Shown in pieces: positions 38,744 through 47,968 of a stretch of 64,000 bases of DNA (positions are counted from its first letter, which is position 1; the number at the start of each line of letters is the position of its first letter). The notes under the pieces were generated by a model. It was not told where the DNA came from. It did not search any database and worked only from the letters and a program-made list of their open reading frames with translations. A program made the position numbers and the translations under genes. The stretch is taken from the NCBI GenBank assembly GCA_050330205.1, contig JBHJOA010000027.1:18175-82174 (forward strand), read 5' to 3'. This stretch comes from Pelagibius sp050330205. GTDB taxonomy: Bacteria; Pseudomonadota; Alphaproteobacteria; Kiloniellales; Kiloniellaceae.

Positions 38744-40573
38744 ATGACCACCCTGCATGACCGCGTGCATGACGTCACCGAGCGCCTGCGGGCGCGCAGC
38801 CGCGACAGCCGCGCCGCCTACCTGGAGCGCATCCGGCGAGCGGCAGGGGAAGGGCCGCGCCGCGGCACGCTCGCCTGCGGCAACCTGGCGCACGGCTTCG
38901 CCGCCTGCGGCCTGTCCGACAAGCAGGCGCTGAAGGGCGGCGTGGTGCCCAACCTCGGCATCGTCACCGCCTACAACGACATGCTCTCGGCGCACCAGCC
39001 CTTCGAGCGCTTCCCCGAGTTGATCAAGCGGGCGGCGCGGGACGCCGGCGGGGTGGCGCAGGTCGCCGGCGGCGTGCCGGCGATGTGCGACGGCGTGACG
39101 CAGGGCCAGCCGGGCATGGAGCTGTCGCTGTTCTCGCGCGACGTCATCGCCATGGCCGCCGCCGTCGGCCTCTCCCACAACATGTTCGACGCCGCGGTGT
39201 TCCTCGGCGTCTGCGACAAGATCGTGCCGGGCCTGGTCATCGCCGCGCTGTCGTTCGGCCACCTGCCGGCGGTCTTCATCCCGGCCGGGCCGATGCCCTC
39301 CGGCCTGCCCAACGACGAGAAGGCGCGCATCCGCCAGCTCTATGCCGAGGGCAAGGTCGGCCGCGAGGAACTGCTGGAGGCGGAATCGCAGTCCTACCAC
39401 GGGCCGGGCACCTGCACCTTCTACGGCACCGCCAACTCCAACCAGATGCTGATGGAGATCATGGGCCTGCACCTGCCCGGCGCCTCCTTCGTCAATCCCA
39501 ACACGCCGCTGCGCGACGCGCTGACGGCGGAGGCGACGCGGCGCGCCCTGGCGATCACCGCGCTGGGCAACGACTACACCCCCGTCGGCGAGATGATCGA
39601 CGAGCGCGCGGTGGTGAACGGCGTGGTGGGACTGCACGCCACCGGCGGCTCCACCAATCACGCCATCCACCTGGTCGCCATGGCCGCGGCGGCCGGCATC
39701 GACCTCACCTGGGACGACCTCTCCGACCTTTCGGAGGCGGTGCCGCTGCTCGCCCGCATCTATCCCAACGGCCTAGCCGACGTGAACCACTTCCACGCCG
39801 CCGGCGGCATGGGCTACCTGATCGCCGAGCTGCTCGACGGCGGCCTGCTGCACGGCGACGTGATGACGGTCTGGGGCCGCGGCCTCGACGCCTACCGGCA
39901 GGAGCCGAAGCTGACCCGGGACGGCGCGGTGGTGTGGCAGCCGGCGGCGAAGAAGACTCATGACACCAATGTCTTGGCGCCACTTTCTAAACCGTTTTCT
40001 CTAAACGGCGGGCTGAAGGTGCTGGACGGCGATCTGGGCCGCGCCGTCATCAAGGTCTCGGCGGTGAAGCCCGAGCGCCACGTCGTCGAGGCGCCGGCGG
40101 TGATCTTCCACTCGCAGGACGACCTCATGGCGGCCTTCAAGGCGGGCGAACTGGAGAAGGACTTCATCGCCGTGGTGCGCTTCCAGGGACCGCAGGCCAA
40201 CGGCATGCCGGAGCTGCACAAGCTGACACCGCCGCTGGGGGTGCTGCAGGACCGCGGCTTCAAGGTGGCGCTGGTGACCGACGGGCGCATGTCCGGTGCC
40301 TCCGGCAAGGTGCCGGCGGCGATCCACGTGACGCCGGAGGCGGCGGCCGGCGGCCCGATCGCGAAGCTGCGCGACGGCGACGTGGTGCGGGTCGATGCCG
40401 TGGCCGGCACGCTGACGGTGAAGCTGCCGGCGACGGACTGGGCGGCCCGCGAAGTGGCGACGGCGGATCTGAGCGGCAGCCACAGCGGCTGCGGGCGCGA
40501 CCTCTTCGCCGCCTTCCGCGCCGCGGCCGGCCCCGCCGACCGGGGAGCTCATGTCTTCGGGGGTGTCTCGTGA
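38744..40573 (+). CDS. edd: phosphogluconate dehydratase
   Basis: A 609-aa IlvD/Edd-family [4Fe-4S] dehydratase forming 2-keto-3-deoxy-6-phosphogluconate. The conserved cysteine regions TLACGNLAHGFAACG, VFLGVCDKIVPGL and GPGTCTFYGTANSNQ are seen, with AYNDMLSAHQP, HATGGSTNHAIHL and DGRMSGASGKVPAAIH. The length is typical. Its stop overlaps the eda start (GTGA), as expected for the ED pair. Confidence 0.96.
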   Translation: MTTLHDRVHDVTERLRARSRDSRAAYLERIRRAAGEGPRRGTLACGNLAHGFAACGLSDKQALKGGVVPNLGIVTAYNDMLSAHQPFERFPELIKRAARDAGGVAQVAGGVPAMCDGVTQGQPGMELSLFSRDVIAMAAAVGLSHNMFDAAVFLGVCDKIVPGLVIAALSFGHLPAVFIPAGPMPSGLPNDEKARIRQLYAEGKVGREELLEAESQSYHGPGTCTFYGTANSNQMLMEIMGLHLPGASFVNPNTPLRDALTAEATRRALAITALGNDYTPVGEMIDERAVVNGVVGLHATGGSTNHAIHLVAMAAAAGIDLTWDDLSDLSEAVPLLARIYPNGLADVNHFHAAGGMGYLIAELLDGGLLHGDVMTVWGRGLDAYRQEPKLTRDGAVVWQPAAKKTHDTNVLAPLSKPFSLNGGLKVLDGDLGRAVIKVSAVKPERHVVEAPAVIFHSQDDLMAAFKAGELEKDFIAVVRFQGPQANGMPELHKLTPPLGVLQDRGFKVALVTDGRMSGASGKVPAAIHVTPEAAAGGPIAKLRDGDVVRVDAVAGTLTVKLPATDWAAREVATADLSGSHSGCGRDLFAAFRAAAGPADRGAHVFGGVS

Positions 40574-41208
40574 GCAACCGCCAGAAGATCACCGAGACCA
40601 TCCTGAAGCTGGCGCCGGTGGTGCCGGTGCTGGCGATCGAGAACGCGGCGATGGCGGTGCCGCTGGCGCGCGCGCTGGTGGCCGGCGGCCTCAAGGCCAT
40701 AGAGGTCACTTTCCGCACGCCGGCGGCGCTGGACTCGATCCGCGCTATCGCCGGCGAGGTGGAGGGCGCGGTGGTCGGTGCCGGCACGGTGCTGACGCCG
40801 ACGCAGGTGGACGAGGCGGTGGCGGCCGGCTGCCGCTTCATGGTCTCGCCGGGCGCTTCGCTCGACCTGCTGACCGCCGTGCGCGACTGTCCGATACCGC
40901 TGCTGCCCGGCGCGGCGACGGCCTCGGAGGCCATGACCCTGCTGGAGCAGGGCTACGCCTTGCAGAAATTCTTCCCGGCCGAGCCGGCCGGCGGCGTCGC
41001 CTACCTGAAGGCGCTCGCCGCGCCGCTGCCGGCGATCCGCTTCTGCCCGACCGGCGGCATCTCGCGCGACAACGCCGGACGCTACCTGGAGCTGCCCAAC
41101 GTGGTCTGTGTCGGCGGCTCCTGGGTGGCCCCGGCCGAGCGCGTCGCCGCCGGCGACTGGGCCGGGATCGAGGCCCTGGCCCGCGACGCCGCGGCACTGA
41201 AAGTCTGA
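40570..41208 (+). CDS. eda: KDPG/KHG aldolase
   Basis: A 212-aa class I aldolase splitting KDPG to pyruvate and glyceraldehyde-3-phosphate. VVPVLAIENAAMAVPLARAL, the catalytic-Glu EVTFRTPAAL, VVGAGTVLTPTQ, the Schiff-base Lys in LQKFFPAEPAGG, and FCPTGGIS are all present. It uses GTG 40570 overlapping the edd stop. It is followed by pgi after 14 bp, completing a full ED entry operon. Confidence 0.95.
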   Translation: MSNRQKITETILKLAPVVPVLAIENAAMAVPLARALVAGGLKAIEVTFRTPAALDSIRAIAGEVEGAVVGAGTVLTPTQVDEAVAAGCRFMVSPGASLDLLTAVRDCPIPLLPGAATASEAMTLLEQGYALQKFFPAEPAGGVAYLKALAAPLPAIRFCPTGGISRDNAGRYLELPNVVCVGGSWVAPAERVAAGDWAGIEALARDAAALKV

Positions 41209-41222
41209 GGGAAAACATCGAG

Positions 41223-42863
41223 ATGACGGCCGCCGTTGAGAAAGCGTTCGAAGCCCTGCGGGCCCACCACTGGGAGATCAAGGGCCAGCGGATGCGCGAT
41301 CTCTTCGCCGAGGACCCGGAGCGCTTCGGGCGCTTTTCCCTGCGCCTCGGCGACCTGCTGCTCGACTACTCCAAGAACCTGATCCTGCCGGAGACCCTGG
41401 AAAAGCTGCTGGCGCTGGTGCGGGCGGCCGACGTCGAAGGCGCCCGCGAGGCCATGTTCGACGGCGCGCGCATCAACGTGACCGAAGGCCGCGCGGTGCT
41501 GCACACCGCCCTGCGCAACCGCTCCGAGCGGCCGGTGCCGGTCGACGGCCACGACGTCATGGGCGACGTGCGCGAGGTGCTGGACGCCATGGCCGCCTTC
41601 GCCGAGGGCGTGCGCGAGGGATCGCTGCGCGGCGTCACCGGCGAGCGCTTCACCGATGTCGTGAATATCGGCATCGGCGGCTCCGACCTCGGCCCGGCGA
41701 TGGTGACCCGCGCGCTCTCGCCCTACGGCCATCCCGACATCCGGTGCCACTTCGTCTCCAACGTCGACGGCGCCCACCTGTCGGATACCCTGAAAAGCCT
41801 CGATCCCGGGCGGACGCTGTTCCTCGTCGCCTCCAAGACCTTCACCACCCAGGAGACCATGACCAACGCGCGTTCGGCGCGGGCCTGGCTCGTCGACGCG
41901 CTGGGCGAGGCGGCGGTGGGCGGCCACTTCGCCGCCATCTCCACCAGCCTCGCGAAGGTCGCCGCCTTCGGCATCGCCGAGGACCGCATCTTCGGCTTCT
42001 GGGACTGGGTCGGGGGGCGCTATTCCGTGTGGTCGGCCATCGGCCTGGCGGCGATGATCGCCATCGGGCCGGCGCGCTTCGGCGAGTTCCTCGAAGGCGC
42101 CTACGAGATGGACGAGCATTTCCGCTCGGCGCCGCTGGCCGCCAACATGCCGGTGATCCTGGCGCTGCTCGGCGTCTGGTACCGCGACGTCTGGGGCTTC
42201 GGCGCCCACGCCGTGCTGCCCTACGACCAGCGCCTGGAGCGCTTCCCCGCCTACTTGCAGCAGCTCGACATGGAGTCCAACGGCAAGGGCGTCACCCTGA
42301 CCGGCCACCCGGTGGCCGAGGCGACCGGTCCGGTGGTCTGGGGCGAGCCCGGCACCAACGGCCAGCACGCCTTCTATCAACTGCTGCACCAGGGCAGCGA
42401 GGTGGTGCCCTGCGATTTTCTGGTGGCGGCCGAGGCGCAGGAGAAGCTCGGCGACCACCACGCGCTGCTGCTGGCCAACTGCCTCGCCCAGTCCGAGGCG
42501 CTGATGCGCGGCCGCACGGCCGAGGAGGCGCGGGCGGAACTGACCGCCGCCGGCCTCGACCAGACGGCGGCCGAGGCGCTGCTGCCGCACAAGGTGTTCC
42601 CCGGCAACCGGCCGAGCAACACGCTGCTTTACAGGAAGCTCGACCCGCGCACCCTCGGCCGACTCATCGCCCTCTACGAGCACAAGGTCTTCGTGCAGGG
42701 ACGCATCTGGAACATCAATTCCTTCGACCAGTGGGGTGTCGAGCTCGGCAAGCAACTCGCCGCCGAGCTCCTGCCGATGGTGAAGGGCGACAGGGAAGCG
42801 GGCGGCCGCGACGGTTCGACCGTCGGCCTGCTGCGGGAGATCGCCCGCCTGCGCGGCAACTAG
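41223..42863 (+). CDS. pgi: glucose-6-phosphate isomerase
   Basis: A 546-aa isomerase of the long bacterial type. Signatures are IGIGGSDLGPAMVTRAL, FLVASKTFTTQETMTNA, DWVGGRYSVWSAIGL, the catalytic-Glu region LDMESNGKG, EPGTNGQHAFYQLLHQG and the C-terminal GIWNINSFDQWGVELGKQLA-type segment (here RIWNINSFDQWGVELGKQ). It lets fructose-6-phosphate enter the ED route, fitting a genome that may lack phosphofructokinase. Start ATG 41223 is directly after eda. Confidence 0.95.
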   Translation: MTAAVEKAFEALRAHHWEIKGQRMRDLFAEDPERFGRFSLRLGDLLLDYSKNLILPETLEKLLALVRAADVEGAREAMFDGARINVTEGRAVLHTALRNRSERPVPVDGHDVMGDVREVLDAMAAFAEGVREGSLRGVTGERFTDVVNIGIGGSDLGPAMVTRALSPYGHPDIRCHFVSNVDGAHLSDTLKSLDPGRTLFLVASKTFTTQETMTNARSARAWLVDALGEAAVGGHFAAISTSLAKVAAFGIAEDRIFGFWDWVGGRYSVWSAIGLAAMIAIGPARFGEFLEGAYEMDEHFRSAPLAANMPVILALLGVWYRDVWGFGAHAVLPYDQRLERFPAYLQQLDMESNGKGVTLTGHPVAEATGPVVWGEPGTNGQHAFYQLLHQGSEVVPCDFLVAAEAQEKLGDHHALLLANCLAQSEALMRGRTAEEARAELTAAGLDQTAAEALLPHKVFPGNRPSNTLLYRKLDPRTLGRLIALYEHKVFVQGRIWNINSFDQWGVELGKQLAAELLPMVKGDREAGGRDGSTVGLLREIARLRGN

Positions 42864-42893
42864 TGCGACAGGTCTCTCACCCGACAGAGCCCG

Positions 42894-43889
42894 TCACTGC
42901 ACGGCCTTGAGGCCGAGCTTGCGATGCGGCGGCTCCTCGGGCCAGACCAGGAGGTCGGCCAGCCACGGCAGTTCGCCGGTGAGGGCGGGCAGGCGGCGGC
43001 GCAGGATGTCGCGCAGGGACGCCGCCAGGGACTCGGCGGTGACGCCGAGGTCGCCGCGCCGCGCCACCAGGGAGATCGGGCGCGAGAAGCGCCCGCGCTT
43101 CAGCGGTTCGATGCGCAGGCGTTCGAGGCGGCCGGCCTCCTGCAGCAGGCAGAGCGGCGTGGTCATGCTCCAGCCCATGCCGTCGGCGACGGCGCCGAGT
43201 TGGCTGGCGGCGGTGTCGAACTCGGCGAGGATGGGCACGTTGAGGCGCAGGCGGTTCAACTGGCCCTCGATCTGGCGGCCGATGGCCGAGCGCAGGGAGT
43301 AGCGCACGAAGGGCATGGCGGCCAGCGCTTCCAGCGGCTCGGCCGGGCCCTTGTAGCTCGCCGGGAACACCAGGATGAAGGGCTCGGTGACGATGGGATG
43401 GCTTTCCAGCCCCTCGACGCCGTCCAGCTCGTCGGTGGTGGTGACCACGGCGTCCACGGTGTGGTTCATCAGCGCGGCGTGGTTGTCCGGCGAGATGCCG
43501 GCCCAGATGCGCCAGCGCTTGGCCAGCGCGCGCTGCTCGGCGACGAGCTGCGGGCCCACCGAGTTGGCGATGCTCTCGGCCATGGCGAGGGTGAGGCTGG
43601 AGAGCTGCTTCACCTCGCGCTGGCGCAGATCGCGGTAGAGGTCGCCGGCCTCGGCCAGCATGGCGCGGCCGCGCTCGTAGAGCGTGGTGCCGGCGGCGGT
43701 GAGGGCGAGCGGCCTGACCGAGCGGTCGAAGAGTTCGCTGCCGAGGGCCTCCTCGAGGTTGCCGACGATCTGTGAGACACTGGACTGGGTGAGGCCGAGC
43801 TGGCGGGCGGCGGAGGTCATGCCGCCGGCCTCCGCCACCATCACGAAGACGCGCAGCGATCTCAGGTCGAAGCTCTGCGGCAGGTCCAT
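42894..43889 (-). CDS. LysR-family transcriptional regulator
   Basis: A 331-aa regulator. The winged helix (about 8-70) has LRVFVMVAEAGGMTSAARQL and TQSSVSQIVGNLEEALG, followed by a periplasmic-binding-like effector domain of about 200 residues. It starts 46 bp after the soxG stop on the same strand, so it is probably co-transcribed with, and may control, the sarcosine oxidase operon. It is convergent with pgi, with 30 bp between the stops. The effector is unknown. Confidence 0.87.
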   Translation of the reverse strand: MDLPQSFDLRSLRVFVMVAEAGGMTSAARQLGLTQSSVSQIVGNLEEALGSELFDRSVRPLALTAAGTTLYERGRAMLAEAGDLYRDLRQREVKQLSSLTLAMAESIANSVGPQLVAEQRALAKRWRIWAGISPDNHAALMNHTVDAVVTTTDELDGVEGLESHPIVTEPFILVFPASYKGPAEPLEALAAMPFVRYSLRSAIGRQIEGQLNRLRLNVPILAEFDTAASQLGAVADGMGWSMTTPLCLLQEAGRLERLRIEPLKRGRFSRPISLVARRGDLGVTAESLAASLRDILRRRLPALTGELPWLADLLVWPEEPPHRKLGLKAVQ

Positions 43890-43935
43890 GACGTTTCAGC
43901 GGCCCCAGGGTTGCGGGCCGCGCGGGCGGCCGGGC

Positions 43936-44538
43936 TCAGGCGCTGCCGGGCGGGTCGACGCGAAAGCCGGTCTCGGCCGCCGCCTCGGTCAGCCACTCCC
44001 AGAACGATAGCGCGAAGCCGCGGTAGACATAAAGGTCGAAGCTCTCGGGGCCGAGGCGGCGCAGGATGACACCGACCTCGTGGACGGCGGACTGCGCCAC
44101 CTTCATGGGCGGGAAGGCGTCGGCGTGGAAGTCGATGGCCATGCCCTTGGCGAGAACCCAGGCGGCTTTCGGCCCGGCGATGCGGAGGGCGATGCGGGCG
44201 TGGGAGAGGTTGGTGACGGCGCCCAGCGACGGGCCGATCTGGTTCGCCAGGCGCTCCGCCAGGCGCGGATCGCGGCTCTCCACCAGCAGCCGGCCCGGGG
44301 CGAGGGCGAGGATCGCGCCCTCGGCGCCGCCCGAGGAGCCGTCGCGGTCCTGCGGCGGCGCGCAGCCGGTGAGCGAGGCGACGGTGTCGGTCACCTGCTC
44401 CACGGCATCGGGCCAGGCCGCGACCTGCACGAGGGAGACCAGCTTGCGCTCGGTTAGGACGACGCCGGGTTCGTCGGCGGCGCGGCGGACGACGCGGGGA
44501 TCGTTGTGGCCCTTCAGAGGCGATAGCGCTTCAAGCAA
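43936..44538 (-). CDS. soxG: sarcosine oxidase gamma subunit
   Basis: A 200-aa subunit of the heterotetrameric oxidase. It has the SoxG/GcvT-like fold with LVSLVQVAAWPDA, LALAPGRLLVES, NLSHARIALRIAGPKAAWVLAKG (cited in part) and the end segment FDLYVYRGFALSFWEWL. Sequence conservation in this subunit is low, but the place directly after soxA (8-bp overlap) and the length support it. It closes the soxBDAG order. Confidence 0.88.
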   Translation of the reverse strand: MLEALSPLKGHNDPRVVRRAADEPGVVLTERKLVSLVQVAAWPDAVEQVTDTVASLTGCAPPQDRDGSSGGAEGAILALAPGRLLVESRDPRLAERLANQIGPSLGAVTNLSHARIALRIAGPKAAWVLAKGMAIDFHADAFPPMKVAQSAVHEVGVILRRLGPESFDLYVYRGFALSFWEWLTEAAAETGFRVDPPGSA

Positions 44539-47506
44539 GTTGGCGGGCTCCCTCGGGATCGAAGAAGTGGGACGACACCACCTCGACGGCGACGTCGACG
44601 TCGACGTTCCTCAGCGGATAGCTGGCGACAAGCTTCTCGCCGATGCGCTCGGGGCCGTTCTCCAGCAGGCCGAGGGCGATATACTTTTCCAGGGCCGGGC
44701 TGTAGGTGACCGAGGTGATGTGGCCGAGGCTCTTCGGCGGCTTCGCGGTATCGCCGGCAGCGACGAGATGCGCGCCGGCGCGGATCTTGCCGCCGTCGGT
44801 GGAGACGAAGCCGACCAGCTTCAGCCGCGCCGGATCGGTGAGGCCCTCGCGCTGGTGCATCGCCGAGCCGATGAAGTGCTTCTTCGTCGACACCATGGCG
44901 TCGAGGCCGAGATCCTCCGCGGTGGTGCGGCCGTCGAGCTCCGGGCCGGCGACGTGACCCTTCTCGATGCGCAGGGCGCCGAGGGCTTCCAGGCCGTACG
45001 GCTGGATATCGAAGGCTTTGCCGACGTCCAGCAGGCGCGTCCACGCCGCCTCGCCGTAGTGGGCGCCGCAGTAGACCTCGTAGGCCAGCTCGCCGGAGAA
45101 GGAGAGGCGGGCGACCAGCACCGGTACGCCGTCAAGCGAGGCCTGGCGGACGCCCATGAAGGGGAAGGCCTCGCTGGACATATCGACGTCGGCGAGCGCG
45201 GCGGCGAGGACGTCGCGGCTCCTCGGCCCGGAGACCGCCATGGCGGCCCACTGCTCCGTCACCGAGGTGACCGTCACCTTCAGCTCCGGCCAGACTGCCG
45301 CCAGCAGGAATTCGAGCTGGTTCAGCACCGGCGCCGCATTGGCGGTGGTGGTGGTCATGAGGAACCGCGTCTCGCCGAGGCGCCAGGTGGTACCGTCGTC
45401 CCAGAGGAAGCCGTCCTCGCGCAGCATCAGGCCGTAGCGCGCCTTGCCTTCCGGCAGCTTGAGAAATCCGTTGGAGTAGACGCGGTTCAGGAACTCGGCG
45501 GCGTCCGGCCCCTGGACGTCGATCTTGCCCAGGGTGGAGACGTCGGCGATACCGACCGCCGCGCGGACATGGCGCGCCTCGCGGACGTAGGCCTGCTCGA
45601 CCGTCTCGCCGGGGCGTCCGTAGATGCGCGGCCGTTCCCAGATGCCGGCGGCCATCATCTCGGCGCCCTGGGCGACATGCCAGTCGTGCATCGCCGTGCG
45701 GCGCGTCGGGCGGAAATGCGCGCGCACGCCCTGGCCGGCCAGCGCGCCGAGGGCGACCGGCGTGTAGGGCGGGCGGAAGCGGGTGGTGCCGACCTCGGGG
45801 ATCGACAGTTGCCGCTCGCGCGCCATCAGCGCGAGGCCGATGACGTTGGAGGTCTTGCCCTGGTCGGTCGCCATGCCGAGGGTGGTGTAGCGCTTCAGGT
45901 GCTCGACCGAACGGAACCCTTCCAGGTGCGCGAGGCTGACGTCGGCGGCGGTGACGTCGTGCTGCAGGTCGACGAAGGCTTTGCCTTTACCGTGCCCATG
46001 CTTGCTTTGGGGCCGTGCGTCCCACACCGGCAGCGGCGCGTCGGCAAGCGGTTCCCCGTCGACGGTCGGCAGTGCAATCGAATCGGCGGCAAAGCCGCAG
46101 GCGCGGGCCGCCTCGGCACCGGCCTTGGCCCCTTCGGCGAGCGCGGCGGCGGTGCCGAGGGCGCCGTTGCAGGCGCCTGCCGCCTGCCAGGGCTGCGAGG
46201 GCTCGCCGGGCAGGAAGGCGGTGAGGGTGTCGTCCCAGCGCGCCGTGCCGCCGGCCTGGCTCGCCAGGTGGATGGTCGGCGTCCAGCCGCCGGAGACCAG
46301 CAGGCAGTCGGCGCCGATCTGGCGGTGCGCAGCGTCGCTTGCGCCGTGGAGAGGATCGAAGGGCGCGACCTCCACGCCGCTGAGCCGCTGGCCGCCCAGC
46401 GCGCGGGTCACGGCATGGCCCAGGAGCAGTTCAGCGCCGGAGGCATCGGCGATCTGCCTGGCCTGCGTGCCGATTTCCGCGCGCGCGTCGACGATGGCGG
46501 CGACGGTCACTCCGGCGGCCGTCAGCGCCGCGACGCTGCGGTAGGCGCCGTCGTTGTTCGTGAACAGCGCCACCTGCCGTCCCGGCGCGACGCCGTGGTG
46601 TTCGACGTAGATGCGTCCCGCATCCGCCAGCATGACGCCCGGCTTGTCGTTGTCGCCGAAGACGACGGGCCGCTCGATGGCGCCGCAGGCCAGCACGACG
46701 CGGCGGGCGCGGAACGTCCAGTGGCGTTCGCGCGGCTGGCCCTCTGCCGGCACCGGCAGATGGTCGGCGACGCGCTCGACGGCGCCCAGGGTGTTGTCGT
46801 CGTAGTAGCCGTAGACGGTGGTGCGCGGCAGCAGCGTGACGTTGTCCATGGCCGCCAGCTTCGCCAGGGCGTCGCGGGCGATGGCCTGGCCGCGCAGGCT
46901 GCCGCCGGGTTCCGGCTGCTCGTCGGCCAGCACGACGCGCGCGCCCGCGCTCGCCGCGCCAAGCGCCGCCATGAGGCCGGCCGGACCGGCGCCGACGACC
47001 AGCAGGTCGCAGAATGCGTGCATCTCCTCGTAGCGGTCGGGATCGGGCAGGGTGGTGCCGGCGCCGAGGCCGGCGGCCTTGCGGATGAAGTGCTCGTAGA
47101 ACATCCAGGCGCGGCGCGTCGGGCCCATGAAGGTCTTGTAGTAGAAGCCGGCGGCGAAGAGGTTGCCGGCGAGCTGGTTGACCGCCATGACGTCGAAGGC
47201 GAGCGAGGGCCAGCGGTTCTGGCTCCTGGCCTCGAGGCCGTCGAAGAGTTCGACCACCGTCGCGCGGGTGTTGGGCTCGGCCCGCGCGCCGCCGCGCAGG
47301 GTGACCAGGGCGTTGGGCTCCTCGACGCCGGCGGAGAACAGGCCGCGCGGCCGGTGGTACTTGAAGCTGCGGCCGTAGAGGTCGACGCCGTTGGCCAGCA
47401 GAGCCGAGGCGAGGGTATCGCCGGCGACGCCCTGGTAGCGCCGCCCATCGAAGGTGAAGGACAGCGAAGGGCCGCCCTTGAAGCCGGAAATACGATAGCC
47501 GCTCAT
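44531..47506 (-). CDS. soxA: sarcosine oxidase alpha subunit
   Basis: A 991-aa subunit of the enzyme that demethylates sarcosine to glycine, H2O2 and a C1 unit (formaldehyde or methylene-THF). The N-terminal 2Fe-2S-like fold (FTFDGRRYQGVAGDTLASAL) is followed by an NAD/FAD domain with LVVGAGPAGLMAALGA near 170, ACGAIERPVVFGDNDKPGVML, and a C-terminal GcvT-type folate domain (about 600-990; GLMLREDGFLWDDGTTW, FSGELAYEVYC). ATG 47506 overlaps the soxD stop and starts the conserved N-terminus. Confidence 0.94.
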   Translation of the reverse strand: MSGYRISGFKGGPSLSFTFDGRRYQGVAGDTLASALLANGVDLYGRSFKYHRPRGLFSAGVEEPNALVTLRGGARAEPNTRATVVELFDGLEARSQNRWPSLAFDVMAVNQLAGNLFAAGFYYKTFMGPTRRAWMFYEHFIRKAAGLGAGTTLPDPDRYEEMHAFCDLLVVGAGPAGLMAALGAASAGARVVLADEQPEPGGSLRGQAIARDALAKLAAMDNVTLLPRTTVYGYYDDNTLGAVERVADHLPVPAEGQPRERHWTFRARRVVLACGAIERPVVFGDNDKPGVMLADAGRIYVEHHGVAPGRQVALFTNNDGAYRSVAALTAAGVTVAAIVDARAEIGTQARQIADASGAELLLGHAVTRALGGQRLSGVEVAPFDPLHGASDAAHRQIGADCLLVSGGWTPTIHLASQAGGTARWDDTLTAFLPGEPSQPWQAAGACNGALGTAAALAEGAKAGAEAARACGFAADSIALPTVDGEPLADAPLPVWDARPQSKHGHGKGKAFVDLQHDVTAADVSLAHLEGFRSVEHLKRYTTLGMATDQGKTSNVIGLALMARERQLSIPEVGTTRFRPPYTPVALGALAGQGVRAHFRPTRRTAMHDWHVAQGAEMMAAGIWERPRIYGRPGETVEQAYVREARHVRAAVGIADVSTLGKIDVQGPDAAEFLNRVYSNGFLKLPEGKARYGLMLREDGFLWDDGTTWRLGETRFLMTTTTANAAPVLNQLEFLLAAVWPELKVTVTSVTEQWAAMAVSGPRSRDVLAAALADVDMSSEAFPFMGVRQASLDGVPVLVARLSFSGELAYEVYCGAHYGEAAWTRLLDVGKAFDIQPYGLEALGALRIEKGHVAGPELDGRTTAEDLGLDAMVSTKKHFIGSAMHQREGLTDPARLKLVGFVSTDGGKIRAGAHLVAAGDTAKPPKSLGHITSVTYSPALEKYIALGLLENGPERIGEKLVASYPLRNVDVDVAVEVVSSHFFDPEGARQLA

Positions 47507-47808
47507 GCCGCGCCTCTTCCCGACTTGGGCTCCTTCTTCGGCGCCGCCGCGGCCCAGGGACCGACCACCTCGGCGCTTTCGATCCTGTGAGTCACGGTAT
47601 TGCGCGCCACCTTCAGCCACAGGCGGCAGCCCTGGCCGTGGTGCCAGTACTCCAGGTGCCGGCCGCGCGGATTGTCGCGGTAGAACACGTAGTCGCACCA
47701 GTCGGCCGCGCTTGCAGTGCCGGGATCCGGGCGCTCCTTGGTGGCATCGCCGCCATAGGTGAACTCGGCGACGTCGCGCGGGCCGCAGTGCGGGCAGGGG
47801 ATCAGCAT
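47503..47808 (-). CDS. soxD: sarcosine oxidase delta subunit
   Basis: A 101-aa zinc-binding subunit. CPHCG at 5-9 and the later HHGQGC form the expected zinc site. TYGGDA, YVFYRDNPRGRHLEYWHH and WLKVARNT are diagnostic of SoxD. It lies between soxB and soxA and overlaps the soxA start by ATGA. A 160-bp gap containing a palindromic repeat separates it from soxB, which is unusual because this junction is normally short. Confidence 0.94.
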   Translation of the reverse strand: MLIPCPHCGPRDVAEFTYGGDATKERPDPGTASAADWCDYVFYRDNPRGRHLEYWHHGQGCRLWLKVARNTVTHRIESAEVVGPWAAAAPKKEPKSGRGAA

Positions 47809-47847
47809 GGGAGTGGCCCTCGGCTGGTGGCGGTGCCGATCGACCTC

Positions 47848-47940
47848 GTGCTTCGAGACGCTTCGCTCCTCAGCATGAGGCCGATTCTAGCAAACTCAAG
47901 CCTCATCCTGAGGAGGCGCGCAGCGCCGTCTCGAAGGACG
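47848..47940. repeat. interspersed palindromic repeat (TTCGAGACGC family), copy 2
   Basis: A palindromic element inside the sox operon between soxB and soxD. TTCGAGACG and CTCCTCAGCATGAGG on the left face CCTCATCCTGAGGAGG and GTCTCGAAGGACG on the right. It shares its arms with the copy at 28239-28391. In the mRNA it would fold into a long hairpin and may set the SoxB to SoxDAG ratio. Confidence 0.7.
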
Positions 47941-47968
47941 AGGCGGTCTATCCGAATCATCTCGGCTC

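Noticed and set aside
44066..47590. A 1174-codon open frame on the plus strand
   Set aside because: It is a mirror of soxG and soxA, which have clear family matches. The protein has no recognisable motif.
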